This document shows, piece by piece, positions 17,154 to 27,340 of a stretch of DNA of 35,474 nucleotides. Source of the stretch: Candidatus Saccharimonadota bacterium (GTDB lineage Bacteria > Patescibacteriota > Saccharimonadia > Saccharimonadales > Saccharimonadaceae); NCBI GenBank assembly GCA_013316435.1, contig WSMR01000005.1, forward strand, positions 1 to 35,474. The letters run 5' to 3'. Made by a program: the position numbers and the translations under genes. Below the pieces are notes generated by a model. It had not been told where the DNA came from. It saw only the letters and a program-made list of their open reading frames with translations, and did no database searches. How positions within the stretch are numbered: position 1 is the first letter of the stretch; each line of letters starts with the position of its first letter.

Positions 17154-18285
17154 GGTTAATGGTCCTCGTTCGGAAAAGGTGCTAAGAAAGCCAAAGTTCC
17201 CTTCAAAAAAGGTGAGCAAAAACGCCAAAACTCCTACCAAAAATGTGTCAAAAAAGGGCTTTTTCGGCAAAATTGGGCAATTTTTGAGGAAAATTAAGCA
17301 AAAAGTATCAGAAAAGCGTGGAGAACACCTCCACCCGCACAAGAGCTTCCGACGTTCTTACCGCGAAGATTATTTGCGCACTACCAAAACCGCCGGTATT
17401 ATGGAACAAATCATGGCGACGTTTCGCATGATTTTTAAACACTACAAAACCTTTTTGCCACTAATTTTACTGATGGTTGTGGGCTATATTTTGCTAGTAG
17501 GACTCATGAGCGAGGAATTTTACCAGGAATATCATGATTCAATCAACGAGGCTAACGAAGCTGAGGGTGTAGCCAAAATTGGCACGTTTGCCAAAGCGGC
17601 CCTACTGCTATCTTCTACCGTAACGACCGGTGGGCTTGATTCCGGTATGGACGAAGTCAGCCGAAGTTTTATGATGATTTTATTCTTGGTGATGTGGCTA
17701 GTGACGATTTATCTTGTGCGCCATTTTATGGCCGGCCATCAGCCAAAATTGCGCGACGGACTCTATAATGCACTTGCGCCACTAATTTCGACGTTGGCGG
17801 TACTGATAATTATCTTTATTCAGGCAATTCCATTGATGCTAGTTTTGATTACTTATTCGGCGGCGGTAGCGACTGGCTTTCTTGCAACACCGTTTTATGC
17901 CTTAATTTACTTCATTTTTGCGATGCTAATGCTATTAATCTCGGTTTATTGTTTCTCGAGTTCGCTGATTGCACTAGCTGCGGTGACAGCGCCTGGAGTT
18001 TATCCGCTCGTAGCGCTCGGTTCAGCGTCCGATTTAATGATGGGGCGGCGTATACATTTTATTGTGCGGCTAGTCGCTCTGCTAATAGTCGTGGTTCTAA
18101 TATACATTATTGTAATGATGCCGGTGATTTTGCTTGACTTGTGGCTCAAAAGCAGTTTTGATTGGCTATCCAGTGTACCGATTGTGCCGTTTATGCTGCT
18201 GGCTTGTACTTGCTTTATCTTTGTTTACTCGGCAACTTATATTTATCAGTATTACCGTGCGCTGCTAGATTACCAAGAGAAGTAA
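17134..18285 (+). CDS. Hypothetical multi-pass membrane protein with basic N-terminus
   Basis: MAKQSSKVNGPRSEKVLRKPKFPSKKVSK... then several TMs; overlaps htpX by 20 nt. Confidence 0.75.
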   Translation: MAKQSSKVNGPRSEKVLRKPKFPSKKVSKNAKTPTKNVSKKGFFGKIGQFLRKIKQKVSEKRGEHLHPHKSFRRSYREDYLRTTKTAGIMEQIMATFRMIFKHYKTFLPLILLMVVGYILLVGLMSEEFYQEYHDSINEANEAEGVAKIGTFAKAALLLSSTVTTGGLDSGMDEVSRSFMMILFLVMWLVTIYLVRHFMAGHQPKLRDGLYNALAPLISTLAVLIIIFIQAIPLMLVLITYSAAVATGFLATPFYALIYFIFAMLMLLISVYCFSSSLIALAAVTAPGVYPLVALGSASDLMMGRRIHFIVRLVALLIVVVLIYIIVMMPVILLDLWLKSSFDWLSSVPIVPFMLLACTCFIFVYSATYIYQYYRALLDYQEK

Positions 18286-20328
<2,043 letters not shown>

Positions 20329-20353
20329 GTTGCGTAGGACTCCGGGATGAATG

Positions 20354-20522
20354 TTGGCACTACGACAGCCCATAGCCCTAGCTCTGTATCCTTTCTCAGA
20401 TTTGGGCTGTAGTAAAAATACAACAGCCAACTTAGTCCATAAGCTAAACACGTTCTGTTGTAATTTTTACTACGAACAAGTCCAGGATACAGAATTAGGG
20501 TTATGGGTCACATTAGTGTCAA
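20354..20522. repeat. Long imperfect inverted repeat (~169 nt)
   Basis: Nested arms: 20354-20362/20514-20522, 20369-20392/20484-20507 (21 of 24), 20409-20426/20455-20473 (one 1-nt gap). Confidence 0.8.
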
Positions 20523-20560
20523 GCCTTATACGAAAAATACCGAAATTAGCATATAAACTA

Positions 20561-20589
20561 TTGACTTTTTGAGCAATGTGTGCTATAAT
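20561..20589 (+). promoter_or_regulatory. Promoter TTGACT-N17-TATAAT
   Basis: TTGACTttttgagcaatgtgtgcTATAAT. Confidence 0.85.
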
Positions 20590-20689
20590 GAAGAGATATC
20601 ATATGGGCGGGCATTGAAGTACTTTAATATACTTACGTATATATTTGTATACTTTTGATGCCTAGCATAAAGAAAAAGGGGGAATTCTC
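20590..20689 (+). ncRNA. 5' leader homologous to the 4621..4535 (minus) leader
   Basis: GAAGAGATATCATATGGGCGGGCATTGAAGTACTTTAAT...CTTTTGATGCCTAGCATAAAGAAAAAGGGGGA. Confidence 0.5.
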
Positions 20690-21466
20690 ATGAAAAGAGA
20701 ACAGAATTTGAAGGAAAAAGCAAGGAAAATGGCGAGGCTCGGCCGAATTTTTATTTTCGGAGGGCTGATTTGCGCGATCGTAAGCTTAATGTATTGGCGG
20801 GCGGATCGCGAAGAACGGCGATTAGCCGAGCAGCAGGAAAACGCTACTAAGCTTGACAAAAGCGTAGACCACGTAATTGACCCTGCTCCACCAACTCCGG
20901 CTCCGGCTATTGTTGACTCTTGGTACAAAGGCGGACAGATGGTTCCGAGTAAGGAGTTGGGTGAAGACTCCGACTGGCAGATTGCAGTCTATGGTGATGT
21001 GTCAGAGCAGGGACTGGAAGACAGTACGGTCGAGAGTCGTAATTTGAATGATTCTGAACTTGCTAATTCATTGTCAGCGCTTTTTATGACCGAGGATGAT
21101 GACGGGCAACGCAGGAGTTTTGATGATTATATTGAAGAGCCTGTAATCATTGAGCCAGGTAAATATCAGATTGAGTTTGACTGCACCCGATACAATTTGT
21201 CATTACCCGTGGATCAGAAGACGATGAAGTATTTCATTGTTCCGACCAGGTTGAGGGGGGATAGTGAAAGGGCGATTACATTTGCATTGTATGACGACGA
21301 AAATCGGCAGTTTCATCAGATCTGTGTGCCGTTTAGGAGTGAAAAATTTGTTGTGATTAAATATGCTCTTGACGATGTTTTTGTAGAAGAAACGTGGGGG
21401 CAGGTTTATCGCTTGTGTTTTGAAGTGACGGAGACTAGTCCTTGGCCAGATTCAAATCCTCAGTGA
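20690..21466 (+). CDS. Hypothetical membrane-anchored protein (258 aa)
   Basis: SD GGGGGA; basic N-terminus and one TM (LGRIFIFGGLICAIVSLMYW); acidic extracytoplasmic domain. Confidence 0.8.
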   Translation: MKREQNLKEKARKMARLGRIFIFGGLICAIVSLMYWRADREERRLAEQQENATKLDKSVDHVIDPAPPTPAPAIVDSWYKGGQMVPSKELGEDSDWQIAVYGDVSEQGLEDSTVESRNLNDSELANSLSALFMTEDDDGQRRSFDDYIEEPVIIEPGKYQIEFDCTRYNLSLPVDQKTMKYFIVPTRLRGDSERAITFALYDDENRQFHQICVPFRSEKFVVIKYALDDVFVEETWGQVYRLCFEVTETSPWPDSNPQ

Positions 21467-21586
21467 GCTTTATCCTGATCCGCCAATGCTGCCGGGTATC
21501 CCATCCGCAGTAGACGAGCCACCTGCAGCCGAAAGGTAGATTTCGGAATCCTTCAACAGATGAGCTTGGTTTTCAGAAGTATGCGA

Positions 21587-21619
21587 CTATAGTCCGGCGT
21601 CAAAGCCGGGCTATTTTTA
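21587..21619. terminator. Intrinsic terminator
   Basis: AGTCCGGCgtcaaaGCCGGGCTATTTTT. Confidence 0.75.
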
Positions 21620-22157
21620 TTAGTTCCCAAAGCGCGATTGCAGTTGCCACGGAGACATTAAAAGATTCTTTTTGCCCATACATTGGAATTTCTAGAAAAT
21701 AATCACAATGATTACGAATTTCCGCCTGAATTCCTGCCACTTCTTCACCAAGAATCAGGACAATTTTGGAGGCCAAGCTATCTAGCTTTTCTGATTTTAT
21801 CAGCAGGCTTTGCCAATCTAGCTTAGGGGCCCCGAGGACAATTTTGCGGTTTTCCTCCGTAGGGTCAAGGTTATTTTCTAAACCGAGAATGAGGCTGCCC
21901 TGAGACCGCTCTAGTTCTAGCCATTTTAGTAGATTGTCAATAACGATTTGCGAGACTAAATTTTCTGCGCCAATTGCCGATTTGCTGATTTGGTGATTTA
22001 GTTTTTCGCGTAGGTGAGGTAGTAGCTTTTGATCGTCGTAACGTGGAGTATAACCGGAATAGACTACTTCGTCAACCCCTAGTCCTTCGGCGGTGCGCAA
22101 AATCGCTCCAACATTGTAAGTCGAGCGAATATTATGTAGAACTAGCGTGATTTGCAT
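21600..22157 (-). CDS. SpoU/TrmH-family RNA methyltransferase
   Basis: LHNIRSTYNVGAILRTAEGLGVDEVVYSGYTP; LILGEEVAGI; IPMYGQKESFNVSVATAIALWE. Confidence 0.93.
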   Translation of the reverse strand: MQITLVLHNIRSTYNVGAILRTAEGLGVDEVVYSGYTPRYDDQKLLPHLREKLNHQISKSAIGAENLVSQIVIDNLLKWLELERSQGSLILGLENNLDPTEENRKIVLGAPKLDWQSLLIKSEKLDSLASKIVLILGEEVAGIQAEIRNHCDYFLEIPMYGQKESFNVSVATAIALWELIKIARL

Positions 22158-22163
22158 AAAAAT

Positions 22164-22169
22164 ATTGTA
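22164..22169 (-). promoter_or_regulatory. Extended -10 (TGtTACAAT), 6 nt before ATG
   Basis: Reverse complement: tatgtTACAATatttttATGCAAATC. Confidence 0.55.
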
Positions 22170-22183
22170 ACATAGAAACTCAA

Positions 22184-22212
22184 TTGGGGGAGTTTTTAAA
22201 ATATGCTATAAT
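22184..22212 (+). promoter_or_regulatory. leuS promoter TTGGGG-N17-TATAAT, -10 ends 7 nt before ATG
   Basis: aaaaTATGCTATAATatagagtATGGAT. Confidence 0.6.
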
Positions 22213-22219
22213 ATAGAGT

Positions 22220-25200
22220 ATGGATAGATATGACCCGCTGAAAATTGAACAAAAATGGCAAAAAATTTGGGATGAGACCGAAGCTTTTAAAGCTGGCTCG
22301 GTTGATAAGAATAAACCAAAAATGTACCTTGCGGAGATGTTCCCATATCCTTCGGGGGCAGGTTTGCATGTTGGACACGTACGCAATTTTACGATTGTTG
22401 ATGTGCTGGCACGCTTTTATCGTCAGCAGGAGATGAATGTATTACGCCCGTTTGGCTACGATACGTTTGGCTTGCCGGCCGAGAATTATGCGATCAAAAC
22501 TGGCATTTCGCCGCAAGAAGCGACCGAGACGAATATCAATAATTTCCGTAATCAGGCCAAGAAGCTTGGCTACGCGATCGATTGGAGCCGCGAAATCAAT
22601 ACTAGCGATCCGGAATATTATAAGTGGACGCAGTGGTGCTTTTTGCAACTTTATAAGGCGGGCTTAGCCTATCAGAAGGAATCGTATCAGTGGTGGTGCC
22701 CGGTTGATAAGACCGTGCTAGCAAATGAGCAGGTTGAGAATGGCAAGTGTTGGCGTTGTGGTCATGAAGTTGAAAAGAAGAAAATGAAGCAGTGGTTCTT
22801 CAAGATTACGGATTATGCTGATGAGTTGCTGGATGGAATCGATGCTTTGGAATGGCCGGAAAAAATCAAAACTATGCAGAAAAACTGGATTGGCCGATCT
22901 GAAGGGGCGGAGATTGACTTCGAGTTCGCAAACTTGCCGCACTTTGTCGATAGTGTGCATCCGCCGATTGAAGGAAAAAAGAACACGAAGCGCAAGGTCG
23001 TGCAAGTATATGTTTATAATCCTCAGACAAAGAAGTACCTAGCTGTCGAGTATAAAACCCAACCTTGGATTTCGATGGTGCAAGGCGGGATCGAAGAGGA
23101 TGAAGATCCGGAAACTGCCGCCCGTCGCGAAGTTTTGGAAGAGACTGGCTATAAGAATCTTAGACTTAAGAGCGTGCTTGGGCGGTACCGTTCGGAGTTT
23201 TATGCTGCCCATAAGGACGTCAATCGTGATGTTGTCTGCACTCAATTCCTCTTTGAGCTAGAAAATGAAGAGCGCGATGAAATGTCAGCAGAAGAAAAAG
23301 CTATTCAAGAACCGGTATGGCTGACCAAAGAAGAAATCTTTACCGAGCCGCGCCTCCAAGCTGTCAAGGAAGTTGAGTTAGCATTTGCTCGTATCGATTG
23401 GTTGAAGCACGACGAGATTGAGGTGTCCCTAAATACCTTAAACTCTATTCGCGTCTTCACCACCCGTCCTGATACAATTTTCGGCGTCACTTTCCTCGTG
23501 CTTGCGCCTGAGCATCCACTAATCAAATTCCTTGTGAATGATGATACACGCGAGAAAGTTGAGCAATATTGTAAAATCGCGCTTAAAAAATCCGAAATTG
23601 AACGCCAAGAAAATAAAGAAAAAACCGGCGTTTTCACCGGCAGCTACGCCATCAATCCAGCTACCGGCGAGAAGATTTCAATTTGGGTGGCGGACTATGT
23701 TCTCATGGGTTATGGCACTGGTGCGATTATGGCGGTGCCGGCACATGACGAGCGTGATTTTGAGTTTGCAGAGAAGTTCGATTTGCCAGTAAAAGAAGTC
23801 ATCGAAAAACCGGAAAATAGTGATGATGACAGCCGCTGCTATCATGGTGAGGGTGAACTGGTGAACTCTAAACAATTTGACGGTACGCGTAGTGAAGATG
23901 CTCGCGAGCAGATTGTAGCTTGGCTAGAAGGTCAGGGTGTCGGGCATCAAAAAGTCACCTATCGTATGCGTGATTGGCTAATCTCGCGTCAGCGTTATTG
24001 GGGCTGTCCAATTCCGATTGCTTATGACAAAGACGGTAATGCGCACCCGATTCCTGAAGACCAGCTTCCGGTCATGCATCCCGAGGTCAAGGATTATCAG
24101 CCGGATGATTCGGGTCGTTCGCCACTTGCCAAGGCTGAGGATTGGCTGAAAGTGACTTTGAAAGACGAAAACGGTAACGATATTGAATGTACGCGTGAGA
24201 CCGATACACTTGACGGTTATGCTTGCTCAAGTTGGTATTTGTGGCGTTATGTTAGCCCGCACGATACCGAGGCGGCCTGGGATCCGGAAGCGATTAAATA
24301 TTGGGCGCCAACGGATATTTATTGTGGTGGCGATCATGCAGTAGCACATTTGCTCTATGTACGTTTTTGGTGTAAGTTTTTTGCTGATCAGGGATATCTG
24401 TCATTTCGCGAGCCGGTGAAAAAGCTACTTTATAATGGCTATATCAATGCCCCGGATGGCAAAAAGATGAGTAAGAGTAAGGGGAACGTAATTGACCCTT
24501 TGGAGGTAATTGATAGTGGCTATGGCGCCGATACGCTGAGAACTTACGAGATGTTTATTGGTCCATACGATCAAGATGCGGCTTGGGATACCAAGGCAAT
24601 TGGTGGCGTTTATCGCTTCTTGAACCGTTGTTGGACGCTGTGTTTTGCGCATGACATAGATAGTGGTGAGCGGCGTTCTTCGGAGGAACTTTTTGCGACC
24701 AACGGGGAGCAACCAAAGCGCAGCTCCACCCATAACGATGGGTTGGAGCAAGCGGGTTCCGAGAAGAAAGATGGTCGCCACCACCTCATGCTGCGCCATA
24801 AAACCATCAAAAAAGTCACTACCGACTTGCATCGTCAAAGCTTCAATACCGCCGTGGCGGCACTGATGGAATATGTCAATGAGTTATACAAAACGCCGAT
24901 AGTCGACGTTGAGGACATTGTGGCGCTAGCAAAACTCTTGAAACCATTTGCTCCACATCTTGCCTCGGAAATGCTTGAGCACTTGGGTGCGGGCGATGTT
25001 TGGCCGACTTGGGACGAAAAATATCTAGTCAGTGACGAGATTGAGATCGTAGTACAGGTAAATGGTAAACTTCGGGCGAGGCTAAGCGTCGCAGCGGATA
25101 AAGCCGGAGATGCCGACGAGCTACAAAAACTAGCCCTAGAAGACGGTAACGTTCAAAAATTTGTCTCAGATCGGGAAATTCGCAAGGTAATTATCCCGAA

Positions 25201-25231
25201 AGGCGCGAAATTGATCAATATCGTCGTGTAA
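22220..25231 (+). CDS. leuS: Leucine--tRNA ligase with an inserted Nudix domain
   Basis: PYPSGAGLHVGHVRNFTIVD (HIGH), KKMSKSKGNVIDP (KMSKS), VFTTRPDTIFGVTFLVLAPEHPL editing domain; Nudix box GGIEEDEDPETAARREVLEETGY at 23084..23152. Confidence 0.95.
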   Translation: MDRYDPLKIEQKWQKIWDETEAFKAGSVDKNKPKMYLAEMFPYPSGAGLHVGHVRNFTIVDVLARFYRQQEMNVLRPFGYDTFGLPAENYAIKTGISPQEATETNINNFRNQAKKLGYAIDWSREINTSDPEYYKWTQWCFLQLYKAGLAYQKESYQWWCPVDKTVLANEQVENGKCWRCGHEVEKKKMKQWFFKITDYADELLDGIDALEWPEKIKTMQKNWIGRSEGAEIDFEFANLPHFVDSVHPPIEGKKNTKRKVVQVYVYNPQTKKYLAVEYKTQPWISMVQGGIEEDEDPETAARREVLEETGYKNLRLKSVLGRYRSEFYAAHKDVNRDVVCTQFLFELENEERDEMSAEEKAIQEPVWLTKEEIFTEPRLQAVKEVELAFARIDWLKHDEIEVSLNTLNSIRVFTTRPDTIFGVTFLVLAPEHPLIKFLVNDDTREKVEQYCKIALKKSEIERQENKEKTGVFTGSYAINPATGEKISIWVADYVLMGYGTGAIMAVPAHDERDFEFAEKFDLPVKEVIEKPENSDDDSRCYHGEGELVNSKQFDGTRSEDAREQIVAWLEGQGVGHQKVTYRMRDWLISRQRYWGCPIPIAYDKDGNAHPIPEDQLPVMHPEVKDYQPDDSGRSPLAKAEDWLKVTLKDENGNDIECTRETDTLDGYACSSWYLWRYVSPHDTEAAWDPEAIKYWAPTDIYCGGDHAVAHLLYVRFWCKFFADQGYLSFREPVKKLLYNGYINAPDGKKMSKSKGNVIDPLEVIDSGYGADTLRTYEMFIGPYDQDAAWDTKAIGGVYRFLNRCWTLCFAHDIDSGERRSSEELFATNGEQPKRSSTHNDGLEQAGSEKKDGRHHLMLRHKTIKKVTTDLHRQSFNTAVAALMEYVNELYKTPIVDVEDIVALAKLLKPFAPHLASEMLEHLGAGDVWPTWDEKYLVSDEIEIVVQVNGKLRARLSVAADKAGDADELQKLALEDGNVQKFVSDREIRKVIIPKGAKLINIVV
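24664..24795. repeat. Palindromic in-frame insertion inside leuS
   Basis: GCTCCACCCAT(aacg)ATGGGTtGGAGC at 24723-24749, plus GCGACCA/TGGTCGC at 24695-24701/24772-24778. Confidence 0.6.
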
Positions 25232-25264
25232 AGCCGAAGAATATGATAAAGACTATATCTTTCT

Positions 25265-25293
25265 ATTATATCACAGGACGCGCAAAAAGTCAA
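25265..25293 (-). promoter_or_regulatory. Orphan minus-strand promoter TTGACT-N17-TATAAT facing the leuS 3' end
   Basis: Reverse complement: TTGACTttttgcgcgtcctgtgaTATAAT. Confidence 0.6.
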
Positions 25294-25319
25294 GCGTAAT
25301 CAATAAAATTGGAGGTAAA

Positions 25320-26768
25320 ATGGAGAAAAGTCCGCGTAGCACAGAGCAAAATCCATCAACCTGGGAAAATGATTCGGTAACCGAATCTCCCCTGAAGCCA
25401 GGGGAGATAGGAGAAACTTCCTTGGCGGAGGTTGAATCAAATAATGAATTACACCGCTCTAGCCATCAGGATTTAGGGCGTAAAGTTCTCGATCTAGAAA
25501 GCAGTGATAATTGGAAGCGTAATACTTCGTTCGTGCGCGCAGAAACTGAGCCGGATTATGAAAATGACTTAACCGAGGCGGAATTGCAAAGCCATCCCGA
25601 GCAGCGGTTCAAAGTAAATCCGGATCGATTTCCAATTTTACGCGATCAGGCAATCAGTAATGAAACTCTGAAGATTGATGAAACTTTGAGTCTACTGGTT
25701 CAAGATGCTGCTGATACGGTTGCGATATTGACTGGCGAAACTGACCCGCCAACGCGGAGGGCTGATGCTGTTATTTATCTTGATAAATCTGCGCGGCCAG
25801 TAAGTTGGTTGGTGAACGAGATGTGGGAAGACTTTACCACGGCTAAGCGTCCGGAATTTGAAGGATTTATGGGGATCGACCGTATCACTTGGTTTCGTGC
25901 TGTGGGTCTCGAAGTGGACGATCAAGGGAATTTGAAAGAAGATACCGGAATAAAGCGAAAAGGAACTAAAGCTAATTTTAGCGATTTTCAGCGAGCAATG
26001 TCTGAGAGCCCGATTCGTCGAAGTGATCTTGCCCGAGCACGCTTAGCGTTGATGCCGGATGGTATTGAGAGTCTACGTGATTCAATGAACGAGGAAGAGC
26101 TAATGAAATTTGACGCTTATAATCCGCTGGTTTTTGAATCAAGCGAACGTGACCAAAATGAAACTGCTCCGGAGCTTCCGGAATGGATTATTGAGAAGGT
26201 TTTTGCAATCCCTACGGGTTTAGAGGGCAAAAAGATTATGGTAATTGATGAGGTTCAAAACTCTGGCGCAACTGCCGAGATTGCCAAAGAAATTATCATG
26301 CGCGCCGTGAATGATCCGGGCACAGAGGTTGATACGCACATTTTTTGGGAAGCGGGCACAAAACAGGTTGAAGGGGATCAGGCGCAAATGCAGTCGGCAC
26401 CAGTGTGGTATGATCATGATGTAAACCCCGAGCTTGGTAAGGGGATTGGAAATGTGAACTTTCGGGAGCTGCGAAAAAAGTTTGAGAGAGATGGTGGCGT
26501 TGAGCAACTAAACGCGCTCTATATCGCTCCCTTTCGAGGTCGAACGCTCAATATGGCGGCGCAAGAAGGTGAGAGCTCGGTTGAGCTGATGAAGGAGTTT
26601 CAGCGCCTCGCCAAGATCTACCGAGAAGGTCGAATTTTGATGTCAAATCCTAAGCATTATGATCTAGAGAAATGGGTTGGGCATTACGAAGATCTAGAAA
26701 TAGAATTTACTCCTAATCCGAAGGTAAAGAATTCTTATATCAACCTGCGCCAAGGACTTAATAAATAG
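25320..26768 (+). CDS. Hypothetical protein with phosphoribosyltransferase-like motif
   Basis: KKIMVIDEVQNSGATAEIAKEI resembles a PRPP-binding loop; DAVIYLDKSARPVSWLV; SD GGAGG. Confidence 0.7.
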   Translation: MEKSPRSTEQNPSTWENDSVTESPLKPGEIGETSLAEVESNNELHRSSHQDLGRKVLDLESSDNWKRNTSFVRAETEPDYENDLTEAELQSHPEQRFKVNPDRFPILRDQAISNETLKIDETLSLLVQDAADTVAILTGETDPPTRRADAVIYLDKSARPVSWLVNEMWEDFTTAKRPEFEGFMGIDRITWFRAVGLEVDDQGNLKEDTGIKRKGTKANFSDFQRAMSESPIRRSDLARARLALMPDGIESLRDSMNEEELMKFDAYNPLVFESSERDQNETAPELPEWIIEKVFAIPTGLEGKKIMVIDEVQNSGATAEIAKEIIMRAVNDPGTEVDTHIFWEAGTKQVEGDQAQMQSAPVWYDHDVNPELGKGIGNVNFRELRKKFERDGGVEQLNALYIAPFRGRTLNMAAQEGESSVELMKEFQRLAKIYREGRILMSNPKHYDLEKWVGHYEDLEIEFTPNPKVKNSYINLRQGLNK

Positions 26769-26780
26769 CAAATAAAAATG

Positions 26781-26818
26781 ACCCCTCCAGGCCCGAAAGC
26801 TATTTTGGAGGGGTTTTC
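26781..26818. terminator. Bidirectional terminator between convergent genes
   Basis: ACCCCTCCA...TGGAGGGGTTTT; minus side ends ACCCCTCCA...TGGAGGGGTCATTTTTATTTGC. Confidence 0.85.
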
Positions 26819-27273
26819 CCTGGATGCATCTTAGCAAAAAAAGCTGCAAAAGCTGCATCCATATCCGGCGGTGGAGCGCCAAAATCTTCGATAGGTTGTG
26901 GGCTGGCGCAAATGCGCATCGAGGCTCCGTGCGGTGCTTTACAACTGATGCCTAACGACAGCGTATAATAGTCTTGATTTACTCTGTCAAGGCAATCGCA
27001 TTGAAATTGGATCATCTTCGAGAAGCGCTGCAGGGTTGAGACCTGCCCAAGCAAGATTACGTCGTCTTGTCCATCCTGATGGATGATGCGTGGTTTTACA
27101 CCAATATCCACTGCTACGGGATGTTCCTCGGGATGGAGCAACTTAATCTCCATCATGTCGTACTCCCTGAGGCTGACCAACAAATCTTTGGCCGCTATGT
27201 ATTTCTTTTGATCAGTTCTTAATAAAATACCATTACCTACGTCCGCCCATTTACCAGTAGGTACAAAGCTCAT
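26800..27273 (-). CDS. Hypothetical protein (157 aa)
   Basis: SD-like GGGGGTGAT and a strong promoter upstream; stop codon lies in the terminator loop. Confidence 0.65.
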   Translation of the reverse strand: MSFVPTGKWADVGNGILLRTDQKKYIAAKDLLVSLREYDMMEIKLLHPEEHPVAVDIGVKPRIIHQDGQDDVILLGQVSTLQRFSKMIQFQCDCLDRVNQDYYTLSLGISCKAPHGASMRICASPQPIEDFGAPPPDMDAAFAAFFAKMHPGKTPPK

Positions 27274-27297
27274 TCATATCACCCCCGTTTCACGAGC

Positions 27298-27340
27298 ATA
27301 TACTTCCATTATAGCACACATGGCGAAAAAAGTCAATAGA
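27298..27340 (-). promoter_or_regulatory. Promoter TTGACT-N17-TATAAT of the 27273 gene
   Basis: Reverse complement: CTATTGACTtttttcgccatgtgtgcTATAATGGAAGTATATG. Confidence 0.75.

Noticed and set aside
20351-20572. ORF 73 aa within the long inverted repeat
   Set aside because: Falls entirely in palindromic DNA, no SD, no coding character; structure explains the region better.
24425-24838. Antisense ORF 137 aa opposite leuS
   Set aside because: Explained by symmetry of the palindromic insertion and the leuS coding frame; no initiation signals seen.
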